The notes under the pieces were generated by a model that did no database searches, had not been told where the DNA came from, and saw nothing but the letters and a program-made list of their open reading frames with translations. Of a DNA stretch of 64,000 bases, positions 33,541-43,998 are shown piece by piece. Each line of letters begins with the position of its first letter. Position 1 is the first letter of the stretch. A program made the translations under genes and the position numbers. The stretch lies in the NCBI GenBank assembly GCA_022410635.1, contig JAJVDF010000189.1, positions 1,539,600 through 1,603,599 on the forward strand. Reading direction: 5' to 3'. Source of the DNA: Tretioscincus oriximinensis (taxonomy: Eukaryota > Chordata > Lepidosauria > Squamata > Gymnophthalmidae).

Positions 33541-33811
33541 CTCCTAACATCAGCCTCCTTCATGTCCCTCCTGCTGCTGGAAGTGCAAAGAATCTGGCCC
33601 TTTTCCTCCTCCAGATTCAGGAATGGGCGCGAGGAAATACGTTAAAGTGGAATGTGAGAAAATACACTTTAATGGAGTAATGAGAAACTGTTAGTGGTCT
33701 TTTGGAGAGTTTCCTTGTTCAAGCTAATTGCGGGGAAGTCATTCTATTTGATGCAGCTAAATCACAATATACCATTTTTGAAAGTGTTATAGATTGAAGG
33801 GAATTTTCTTT

Positions 33812-33962
33812 GCACCTCTTTAATTGCCATTGGATGAAAAAAACAACTGGTATCTCTCCCCTACTTTCAGATACTGTTGTTTTAATAAGTTAATATTCCT
33901 TTTATTCTTAATTGCCTTAGACCTTTGAGTAGCATAGGGTGATATAAAATGTAAATAAATGT
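33812..33962 (+). mobile_element. L2-type LINE 3' end
   Basis: 'gcacctctttaattgccatt' followed by 'aaaaacaactggtatctctc', 'ttaatattccttttattctt', 'gccttagacctttgagtagc' and 'gtaaataaatg', parallel to 12940-13110. Only the last codons and UTR. Confidence 0.75.
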
Positions 33963-34924
33963 AGGTGAAAAAGTTGTTGCTTTTATGTGAATTTCCTATG
34001 CTATATTTTATATCATACTCATGGTCTGCTTCCTAATATTCATTATTCTCCTCCCCCTCCCCTATATTATATAGGGGTAGTACAACCAGAGTTATAAGGA
34101 ATTATATATTATATATACAGTATATAATCTGTTTAATAACAAATAAATAAGCAGCACATCTGCTTTGATGGTTCCCAAATAATATGATATTTAAATGAAA
34201 TTTTGTTTTGCCACAGCATGACTCTTTGAATTTTAGTCCATATCTCACAAAAATGTGAGAAATATTATTTACATCTTTGCTGTTTTCCTTATATAGCTAT
34301 TTTAGAAGACTTAAGATTTGTTTTTGAACATATTCAAATTTATTTTTGCCATCACCAAATTTAGAATAGGAGTCCCCCTTTCACCTTATCTTTGTTAAAC
34401 ACCTGCTAAAATCAATGGCGTTTTGTTTGCTTTAAAAGATTGTATTGCTTTTAGGAATGCCGGAAATAATGCATAGTTATTACTTTTTGTCTATGTGATG
34501 ATGTTTAGTGCTAACAGGTACTGGAAAGATAAACGATGCAACTATTTTATTTTTGCCTTTTTTTTTTTTTTTTGTAACTGAATCTGAAAATTCAGAGCCA
34601 GTCTATTATAATATTTTCTTCCATCTGATTCATTATAAAGTTATACACTTAATTTTTTTAAAGTGAATCAGTGTTTACAAAATAACACACGTAACTATAC
34701 CTTACATGGAGATGTTCAGAAGTTGATATTTTGGTATGCTTTATCTTTGGTAGGTAGGTTTTGCCATTATTTTCATTCACAGTTTTTTATCTTTCTTTGA
34801 TTATTTTAAATAAAACAATTACAATAGAATAACATAATTTGACATAACTTAAAACAATTAGAATATATGCCGTGTGTGTGTGTATTACAGAGTTGGAGAT
34901 AAAGTAGTAAACTATAATACACAA
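33963..34924. other. Unique AT-rich sequence
   Basis: Includes a T-run at 34556-34574 and a TATA-rich stretch near 34095-34130. No gene recognised. Confidence 0.5.
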
Positions 34925-35090
34925 TGAGAGCTTGTTTGGTGAAATGGTTAGAGTGCCAGTTCAGTTCCACATTCCTCCATGAAGCCAGTCACAGTTCTTC
35001 AGAACTCTCAGGGGTCTGTTGTGGAGAAAACAACAAAAGCTATGTGAACCACTCTTTGGTTAAAGGGGTATTATGAATAACAACAACAAC
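34925..35090 (+). mobile_element. CORE-SINE, short, (AAC)n end
   Basis: 'gagagcttgtttggtgaaat' and 'ggttagagtgccagtt' form the head. The CORE is shortened ('gaagccagtcacagttcttc'), then comes 'tctgttgtggagaaaacaac'. Ends with AAC units. Internal deletion removes the 'gggtgaccttggg' part. Confidence 0.8.
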
Positions 35091-36479
35091 AATAATTACT
35101 AAACTATATGAAAAGTGTGCAAATTAAATTAATTTATATTTTTTAAATTCAATTCCTAATTTTTATTGTATACCATAATATTTTCAAAATTTGCAATAAA
35201 ACAAAAGCATGTTTCAGTGGAATAATTTAACAAATGATACTTTGAGGGTAATTGGAAAGAAATATATTTCTTGACCATTAAGTTTTATATAAAATTATAT
35301 CATTAGTGATGGTGAATTTATTTTTATTCTTCTAGCTATTTGCTAATGCATATTTTGCAGCTTTTATTAAGAAATTTCCATTTTTCCCCATCTGGAGATG
35401 AAAAGGAATAATTGCAAATGTGTAGCAGGGACAGGTTTGGGGATATGTTTGGTCGTTTCATCTTTAACCAAGGTCCAACAAAACCTAATAAAGTCACAAG
35501 GAAGGACCATATCAATCTTTTATCATACCTATTACAATGTTGATGGACAATTCTGTATCATTTAAGATGATAATATTGGTGAACAATATCATCTATTCAT
35601 TGTTCTTAAAAGAACAATGTTTTTTGGAACTTGTTTCTGTATTGGAGATAAGATTATTTAAGATTTTTTGTTCCATCGAATAAGATAATTCTAAATCTGT
35701 TTCCTATACTGATCTCAAACTCTGAGAGTCCTTAAAATCTAGCAGGGGATCCTTTATTACCTTAGAGCAAGCAAAAGGTGGGCAGCATAAGTTTATACAC
35801 AAGTCTTTATCAGTGATCCTTAATTATATTGTATAGATCAATTCTTAGATAATATGGATTCCAAATTTCTAATGAAGCATCTCCCTNCTTTGATTGTCCA
35901 AAACAGATCCTTCTGCTGCTCCATCACCTTTATGTATTCTTGGAATGGCAATACATGAGAGAGCCTTTTCTGTTATACCACTATATTGTGGCATAATTTT
36001 TGGTTTGAAGTACAATTAATGAGAATTCTATCTAGATGTGTCGAGACACAACNCTTAAAACTATGCATTTACAATTTTGCAAGATAAAAAACCCACTTTT
36101 GCTGGCCCTACCTGGTGCTAGTAACATGGATGTGTTTTAGCAGTTAACTACTACATGGCAGCTACACTTCTTTTGCATTTTAGCATTCAATTACATAATA
36201 ACATTTTGAATATTTTGCTGGTATTAATTTGAGGTAGTGCTATTTTGTAATTTGCCTGTTAAGCAAATACTAATTGCCTACAGAATATGTTCACATGCAT
36301 ATGATCGCTTCAAAAAATAAATGATGAACCAATTCCCTTAACTTATGTTAGGTATAGTACGTGATTGTATTAGGACACAGGTGGATATTTTTATAATATT
36401 GGTTTTCCCAAGATAGTCAAAGTGAAAACCGCATATTTACAATTCTCACATGTACATTCTCACATTTACAATTTGGCGA
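35091..36479. other. Mostly unique sequence
   Basis: Contains one old repeat at 35705-35815 and a short perfect palindrome at 35598-35619. Otherwise AT-rich and featureless. Confidence 0.5.
35705..35815 (-). repeat. Old interspersed repeat of the 26300/54000 type
   Basis: 'cttaaaatctagcaggggat', 'gcaagcaaaaggtgggcagc' and 'acacaagtctttatcagtg' follow the order of the reverse complement of 54000-54130. Heavily diverged. Confidence 0.45.
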
Positions 36480-36870
36480 AAATTNAAAGTCTTGTGTTCN
36501 GTTCTGGTCACCACATCTCAGGGATATTATGGAACTAGAGAAGGTGCAGAAAAGGGCAACAAGAATGATCAAGGGTCTGGAGCACCTCCCTTATGAAATC
36601 AGGCTGCAACATCTGGGCCTCTTCTATCTCGAAAGGCAATATTTGANAGGTGATCTGATTGAANTGTACAAAATCATGCATGGGATGGATAGGGTGAATA
36701 GAGAAAAAATATTTTCTCTATCACACAACACTAGGACTAGAGGGCACTCCTTGAAGCTGATGGGCAGACTGTCCAGGTTGATGTGGTGGGCCTTTGTGTG
36801 ACACAGAATTCTGGACTAGATNGGCTCTGGCCCAATCCAGTGTGGCTCTTCTTATGTTCTTATGTTAAGT
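36480..36870 (+). mobile_element. CR1 ORF2 end with internal deletion
   Basis: The 36529-36801 frame reads MELEKVQKRATRMIKGLEHL, then 'RLQHLGLFYLERQYL', 'YKIMHGMDRVNREKIFSLS' and 'NTRTRG', the CR1 C-terminal domain. After 'LKLMGR' it jumps straight to the UTR ('ggttgatgtggtgggccttt') and the end 'cttcttatgttcttatgtt'. Roughly 300 bp present at 48880-49165 are missing. Confidence 0.9.
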
Positions 36871-38159
36871 CTACCGCAATTATGCTTTTCTTCTGTAAAA
36901 TGATTTCATGATCATAGTCAGATTTAAGTTTTAATCCAATTTTAGTCCACTTTCAGAATGGAAAGACAGCAAAGTTGTTTTGTTTTGGCATTTTGCAACT
37001 CAGAAAACACACCTTTGGTATAGACAATGTGGAAAAAGAATTAGTATTCACTTTGCTGAAATGTTCTCTCTGAAAGTATGTTGAAGCTGGATTAAAACTT
37101 GGGTTGATCATAACCATCACCTGACATTTGCACTCTTATCTAATACACACAATCATCCTCTTCCACATTCATGATATTTTGAAAGTAAAATAACTGAATT
37201 TTATTTTAAAATAATAATAAGCATAAATAATGCATAATACAATTGACAAAACCTTTTGGTTACATAGAATGTATCTTATACTACAAATTACATTACATAA
37301 GAAAGAATATTTGTATTATTTTATATGCAGATAAAAGGAATTCTACAAGTGAATAAAAACTGACAAGAATAACTTTTTCAAGTCTATGGTCTTCTGTTAA
37401 AGCATTAGGAGCAGACAAAATACAAATTATAATACAAATATTTGCATAATAAGTTTTGCATTAAATAAGATTTACTTAAATTTACGCTTCAGCTGAATAT
37501 AATTTACTTCAATTTAAGTTAACATTGATTATCTGTAATATATATGTTATGATTTGTTTAATGTCTATATGTTAAACAGTTTTTCATGGAAAATAAAAAT
37601 TGACATTTCAGGGAGTGTAATGGCATAATGAAATGTAAACTGAAAACAGGAATGAGTTAATTAGACTAATGATCCCTTGACTCCTTTATTATCTGGGTCT
37701 TTAGAAATTGGGATTAGTTTTGTTTTCTTTCCTGAATAAAGACAGAAAGGATGATATTGATTCTAGTAAGTGACAGCAGTAGATGAAATTAGTACCTTCA
37801 TAATTCACAATAAAAAATGAATGGGTTTCTAGATAATGGACTTTTTTAAGGTGGAATATTTTTTTTAAATCAAAATATTATGTATTTTGCAATTTGGAAT
37901 TTATAAAGGCCATTTAAATGCAAAATGGGTACATTTACAGGCACTTATAAACAACTGAAAAGCTGTTTAGATGTAGTAGTATGCGGCAGCTAATGTTCTC
38001 TCATTGAAAAACAGAAAATAGAATACGGAAGTCTCTATGACACCTTTAAGCCAAATTTACATGTGTATATCAACGAGGTTTCTAATACTGCACAAAAGGA
38101 ATTCAGAACATGAGTTGTGATATTCTTAAATGATTATAGTCAAATTTAATTCTATCCCA
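36871..38159. other. Unique AT-rich sequence
   Basis: No gene or repeat recognised. Confidence 0.5.
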
Positions 38160-38396
38160 CCTATACCTTATGGACACCAAGTGTATAAATCGATGGATGC
38201 CTGGATGCTTCCTCTGGGATTGAGCAGCAGGCAGTACTCCCGAAATACCATTTGCAGACAGTCATGAACAGGTGCATATTTTACTTTCCTTTGCCCAAGT
38301 GCATCTAGTGGGCCTCTGTATGAGACAGAATGCTGGATTNGATGGGTTCTGGCCCGATCCAATATGGCTCTTCTTATGTTCTTAAATTCTTAATAT
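38160..38396 (+). mobile_element. CR1 3' end
   Basis: From 'accttatggacaccaagtgt' through 'gagcagcaggcagtactccc' and 'gcatctagtgggcctctgta' to 'ggctcttcttatgttctta'. UTR only. Confidence 0.9.
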
Positions 38397-38507
38397 AAAG
38401 TATTTATCATGGTTTTTTGCACAATAGGATTCTTCCTGTGGTTCCTCTGGTTGTATGTTGTGATTATAATTACTAAATCATTACTACTAAAAATAATATA
38501 ATTATTA

Positions 38508-38945
38508 GGTGTTTGAAGCCCTGTCTNGGCTGTGGAGAGGGGTGGCCGCCCCCCTGCCAGCTTCAGCTCTAGCCAACCTAGCTTTTTGAAAGCAAGAAAT
38601 TGCAATTAGATAAATGGNAACCATCACAATGTGGTGAGGAAGACAGAATGTAAAGTCTTTGAATGAGAAAATAGCTTTAAACTGTTTTGAATTCATTCCG
38701 GTGAAAAAAAGCATGGTATAAAAATCCAGTTCTTCTTCATAGAATCATAGAATCATAGAGTTGGAAGGGACCTCCAGGGTCATCGGGTTCAACCCCCCGC
38801 TCGATGCAGGATTCATTAAACCATCCCAGACAGATGACTGTCCAGTCTCTGTTTGAAGACTTCCAGAGAAGGCGAACTCACTACCCACTGTGGCAAACTT
38901 CTCTTCTCTTTCTCCTTCTGCTTCTTCTTTCTCCTTCTTCTTTTA
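38508..38945 (+). mobile_element. tRNA-headed SINE split in its tail by a bird-type CR1
   Basis: The SINE body (38508-38738) starts at the box B part ('ggtgtttgaagccctgtct'), has 'gctctagccaacctagcttt', 'tgcaattagataaatgg' and reaches 'ccagttcttcttc'. The pyrimidine tail resumes at about 38899 ('ttctcttctctttctcct'). Between them sits 38739-38898. Confidence 0.85.
38739..38898 (-). mobile_element. CR1 3' fragment of the avian/crocodilian kind
   Basis: Starts 'atagaatcatagaatcatag', the complement of the (ATTCTATG)n CR1 end, then 'agttggaagggacctccagg', 'gttcaaccccccgctc' and 'ccagagaaggcgaactcac'. This UTR differs from that of all other CR1 copies here. It lies inside a CTT tract. Confidence 0.92.
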
Positions 38946-40681
38946 TGTGGCAGTTACAATGTTTAGGATGAGTGTGGCTTCGAATAAGACATTTTAGTAG
39001 CATTTTTTGTATTCAGACTTCTCAAATATGTTTCCATTAAGTTTCTGGTTTCAGCATTAAAAAAGGATTTTTTTAGGTTCTTCCTTATAAATGCTTATTC
39101 AGGTTTGTTTCTGATTTCAGTAAGAATTTCTTTCGTTGTTAAATTCCAAGTTAGCATTATGACTAAATCCAGAAACAGTGGGCAGGGGTTAACTATGTAG
39201 TACAATCCCATATTACATAGTTATACAGAAAGAATGTCTATTCTCTTTCTCAGTTCCTTGTCCTCCTGTCCCTGCTTCCATGTGTTCGCATGATAAGCTT
39301 TTAGCAACCTACGCTATCCCAAACTTAGCTGCAGTTTCAGTTTCTGATAAGGACATTGTCACACTTACCTCCAGAGCAGTTCCTGGCATACAAATTCATT
39401 GCTCATCTCATAATCTGTCTGGACCTGTCCTCGTGTGCCTGATACATACCTTAATTGTAATGGAAAGTTTAAACCTTAAAAACTGTTTACAAGCTGTTCA
39501 TCTGCAATACTTTAATTTTAAATATTCAAAACACAAAGGTTCAAAATTGTTGATTCGTCCAAACTTTGCATGCCAGACCCACATCTCTTCACTCAGCCAT
39601 GGTGAACAGTAGATGAGATGTTTGGTATCAGCAGAGGAAGTCCTTTAATTTGCCTTGTTACATTGCTAGAAAGGAAATGACTTGTTTCAGTAGTCAACAT
39701 GCAAAAGGCTTTAGCTATTCCTATAACGAATTGGCCTGAAATAGACTCTGGAGATCATTCCTGACAGATAAATAAGAATTCACTTTCTGTTATTCCATGG
39801 TACAACTTAAAAGAGGATTCATTCAATGCAAACCCATACAACACTGACATACACACTATCGTCTTCCACTCTATGTAAGTGGTTGAAGTAGCCAGCAAGT
39901 AATATCAAATGTGCACAGTAACCCATAGTGCATTTAAGCAGTTTCTAATTTTTGAGAAAAAGAGTATGATTTTGGTTTAATATTGTGATTCATTAAAGCC
40001 TCAATTATTCTTGGGGCAGAAATTTGCTTTGTGGTTAATTTCCTCCTGTACCTTTTATTATGTGCAGTCTGAGTGTTGCATGAAACAGGGTTTGAATGTT
40101 CTTGTAGTCCACATTAAGCCTGACCTTGCAGCTCAGTATTAATTTGAAGTAGTGGAATTAAAAATTTTCATTCTTTTGCATTGTCATGCCTCACATTGAT
40201 AAGCACAAAGAAATGTAAATAAAAAGACCTATTTCACAACCCTAGCTACAACCTTTTTGTTTTATGACAAAAGGCAGTTAATTAGCATACCAGCAGTAAG
40301 CAGCCTTCCCAAACTCTTGCTAATTATGTATTCTGTTGACCGTGACTCCAGTCATAAGGTAATTGGCCTGCAGCAACATGACATTTCAAATCATCTCTTG
40401 AAATTACATCAAAAAGCCAGCCTGTTTTGTTTTGATAGGGGAACAATCAATTTGATAAGTGGTAACACAGCTCATTGTTTCACATTAATTAGACTAATTG
40501 CAGCATGTTAGCCTCTGAAAGGCAGAACTTAGAGAAGACAAAGGCGGCGGCCTTTAGCATGCAGTGCATGTGACTTTCTACTTGCCTGCACAAAGTGTAG
40601 TTGGAAGACAGAATTCCTGCAATTCAGTCTTCACAGAATGATAGGTGTTAACAATGGCTTGGTGCATTAGTTGTAATTACA
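38946..40681. other. Unique sequence with a conserved-looking block
   Basis: An open frame of 110 codons at 39280-39612 has no domain and no splice context; I do not call it a gene. The block 40100-40580 is listed separately. Confidence 0.45.
40100..40580. other. Candidate conserved noncoding enhancer
   Basis: Dense in homeodomain-type sites ('cagttaattagcatacc', 'ttgctaattatg', 'cattaattagactaattgca'), with 'aacaatcaatttgataag' and 'ggtaattggcctgcagc'. It has no repeats, little low-complexity sequence, and no ORF that persists. This texture is typical of deeply conserved developmental enhancers. Called by eye, without alignment. Confidence 0.35.
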
Positions 40682-41002
40682 GGCTCGAGTGGCACAGTTG
40701 CTAAGGAGACCGTCTTTCATCTGAGAGATCGGATTTCGAGGCCCTGTGTCGGACGTGGAGTAGGGTGACTGCCTTTTACTAGCCTGCAGCACTAGCCAAC
40801 CCAGGTACTTGAAAACAAGAATTGCAACAGACTGCAGCTAGATAAATGGGAACCATCACAGCATGATGGAGATGATAGAATGTAAACCTTCAGGGGAACA
40901 ATAATCTTGTAAGCCACTTTGAGCTCCTTTGGGTGAGAAAAGTGGGGTATAAAAACCTTCCTTCTTCCTCCTCCTCCTCCTTCCTCCTCTTCCTCCTCCT
41001 AA
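40682..41002 (+). mobile_element. tRNA-headed SINE, full length
   Basis: Head 'ggctcgagtggcacagttgc' with box B-like 'gatcggatttcgaggccctg'; body 'ttttactagcctgcagcact', 'agctagataaatgggaacca'; 3' part 'gtaagccactttgagctcct', 'ttgggtgagaaaagtggggt'; and a CTTCCTCC tail. With 17468 it defines the family. Confidence 0.88.
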
Positions 41003-41419
41003 TAAGATGAAACAGATGCAATATAGCAATAACCCCCTTTTAAAAAATTCTCTTTTAAGATAAAGCTACAAGGTATTTATCAGCTAAATCCAACTGGTAT
41101 GTCTCTCCTCAAGGACTGTGGTCATCAACTAGAGGTCTTTTGGTAGTACCATCAATCAGAATGGCAATTCCATGACAGAGAATATTTCAGGGCTTAGTTG
41201 CATACCTTTGGAACAAGCTTCCTCAAGATCTTTGACTGAAGTAAGGCATCCTCTGGATTTGAAAGGACCCCAAAACAATATTTATTCATTTTACACTAAT
41301 GCGTTAGATCAAAGAACTGTTGTTTTACATCTATGAAATTTCACATTTCCTGTTTATCAGTAGAATTACGTGGAGGAAGTCAAAGGCAAAGTTTATGTTC
41401 TGATGTCATTTCTGGGATA
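41003..41419. other. Unique sequence
   Basis: 'ggcttagttgcatacctttg' and 'gaacaagcttcctcaagatc' (41190-41240) resemble a very old L2/CR1 'LWN.LP' segment, but this is weak. No gene. Confidence 0.4.
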
Positions 41420-41530
41420 TAAGAACATAAGAAGAGCCCTGCTGAATCAGGCTGGGGCCAGTTTAATCCAGCACTCTGTTCACACAGTGGCCCACCTCAT
41501 GGGCAGTCTGAAATAGAAGAAGGCAAAATT
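41420..41530 (-). mobile_element. CR1 3' tail, inverted
   Basis: 'ataagaacataagaagagcc' then 'ctgctgaatcaggctggggc' and 'cagcactctgttcacac'. Opposite in orientation to the next CR1, 15 bp away. Confidence 0.88.
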
Positions 41531-41544
41531 GTCTCCTATTTCAG

Positions 41545-41826
41545 GTTGTGCTAACAGCTTGGATAGCTTCAAGACAGGACTAAACAGGTTTATGGATACC
41601 AAGGGTATAAAAGGGTACTAGGATGGATGTCTGGATGTTGCCTCTGGGTCGAAGCAACAGGCAGTGCTCCTAAAATGCCATTTGCAGGGGGTCATGAACA
41701 GGTGCATATTTTGCTTTCCTCTGTTCAGACTGCCCAGGTGCATCTGGTGGGCCTCTGTATGACACAGAATGCTGGACTAGATGAGCTCTGGCCTGATCCA
41801 GTATGGCTCTTCTTATGTTCTTGTGT
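41545..41826 (+). mobile_element. CR1 3' end
   Basis: Begins in coding sequence 'ctaacagcttggatagcttc' (ANSLDSF), 'aagacaggactaaacaggtt' (KTGLNRF), then stop and UTR to 'ggctcttcttatgttcttgt'. Together with 41420-41530 it makes a foldback arrangement. Confidence 0.9.
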
Positions 41827-43954
41827 GAACCGTATATCAGCCTGGCCTTCAAGAATTTATTGTTCAATTGAAGGTGATGAAAGTTGTTATTTATAAGGAA
41901 AAGTGTTTATTAATTTCATGATTTAATCTCTCAATATTTACAAACAACTTAACATTTCTGCTAAAAGTTCAGGCAAAGGATATATTAATGCACATTTACG
42001 GTAATTGCCTTAAACGCGAACCAAACTGAAGAAATAAATTATTTGATTGGTTTTACCAAACACTTTGGTTCTACATAGAAAGTATTAAGGAAAAGCCTGG
42101 AGCTTTTTAACATTCTGTTAAAGTGCTAATTCTGGATTGCTGAGCACAAACTGCAAACTGCAGTGTTAGAATGCAAACCAATCCATTCCTGTCACTCCTG
42201 ATTCCTGTGTAGTTAAGCTACTGCTTGGAAGAGAGTGACTCTTTGCTCAGCTAAGTGAGTGTCAGTCACAGAAAATGTTGCCTATTGGAGCAGGGAAGTT
42301 CAGGTTTTTCCTGCTATGCCTCAACAAGCTATTGATACGACATTACTCTTTCTAAACATAGTCAAGAAATGCTAAGTATGTACCTGTAGGTTAATTGAAT
42401 AAACATTGTCAAAATAATTTGGGGGATTGTCAAAATAACTTGTATCTCGGGTAACGCATGAACACTTGTGTCATCTTCTCAATACAGCTATAACTATTTT
42501 TTTTTAAAAAAAGTGAATTTAATCTATAAACTTTTCATCCATTTAACTGCAGTCAAGAATTATGATTTCTAATTTTTTTGTTTACAGAAGTGAATTGATC
42601 CAAGGAGAGGAGTAGGTCAGGGAAATGCTATGGATGTTTTAGCATTTCTACCAGTGTTGTTTATTATTATTTTTAATCTGTTAGTCTAACTTCTTTTTTA
42701 GTAAAGTATTTTGATAGGTTCTCAGATTTCAGAAATGTTAAGATCCAGACACGAGCAAACATACATGAAAAATGGTTGTTGGTGATAAGGAAAATTTGGA
42801 GGTAAAGGAAAATTTGGATTTTTTAAAAAATCAGTTTCTTATTTCTGAAATATCATGTAGCAACATAACACAATCCAAACACAATGCACCCTAACCTTAT
42901 CTTCCTGGGATAGTTGTTGGGCTAATATTATGTGCTTTTATACTTTTTAAACTATTAATTGTATATATTTTTACTGCCAGCCCCCCAAATATCTTCTGAT
43001 CATTTCTTCCTCCAGTTCTCTTCTGAAAGTGTGGATTAGAGAAAAAACAAATATGTCAATAGTTTTGTAAAAATATGGAAATGGCATATAATTCCAATTG
43101 GTTCCTATAACCATATATTTTAGATATGTTTGCTTTCTGCATGGTCAATTTGATGTGTGCTTTTAAATATCTGTTGTAGAAGGCAGACAGATTAGAAAAA
43201 TGAGCAATATTCTGCTGAAGAGGAAACCATTGCTCTTTCTATACTGAGCCTTATTTTAGAATATAACTTGGAATAGGGGCCTGCCACCTGCCAGAAATCC
43301 TAGCTTGTTATTAGCTGATCAATGTCTTGTTACTATTGACTTTTTAATCACCTTGTTGTCAGGTAGGTGAATTTAATGCGATAAAGCTCACTTTTAAACA
43401 TGCCTGAGTTTTCTATTCATCATCATTTCTTTTTATTGTATAATTACAATAAAATTAAGCAGCTGATCAACACCATGTAGCCTAAATTCCTGCTGAAGGG
43501 TAGGCAAAAGATAGCAAGACAAAGATAGCAGCTCTTGCAGGGGATATCCAGATGGTACTTGCTATAGTATAAAAGCACAAGTAGGAAAAAGCATAATGAT
43601 GGACATTTCTAGTGCTACAACTGCTGGATCATCACATTCATGTGTAAAGAATCTTCCTTAATCCCTCTACTATTGCATGAAAAGGCCATATCTGGATGCA
43701 TCTATCATCAGGATCCCCTATTATAAGTTGGAGCAGAATTTTAATGCTGTGTCTTGGGGAAAAAATATAGAGTGGGTCCCTGATTGCAAATGAAAACAGA
43801 AACAGGATGTCAAATGCTCTGCTGAGAGGTCATGGGAGATAAATATGATAAATATGAATATTTGTAAAGCAGAACAGGCTCCTTCCAAAGCTTACCTTAC
43901 TAGACCTCCTGGCACCTAAGAGTAGGCAATAATTGTGCTGACTAGTCCCAGTGT
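41827..43954. other. Unique AT-rich sequence
   Basis: No gene or repeat recognised over 2.1 kb. Confidence 0.5.
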
Positions 43955-43998
43955 TTGTATTATTTATTTATTTATACTTATACCCTGCCCTATTACAT
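43955..43998 (-). mobile_element. L2/SINE 3' tail scrap, minus orientation
   Basis: 'tatttatttatttatactta' followed by 'taccctgccctat', as at the left end of 10385 and 61275. Too short to assign to LINE or SINE. Confidence 0.5.

Noticed and set aside
39280..39612. 110-codon open frame in plus orientation
   Set aside because: No domain, no splice or promoter context, and length within what chance yields in 64 kb. No family recognised.
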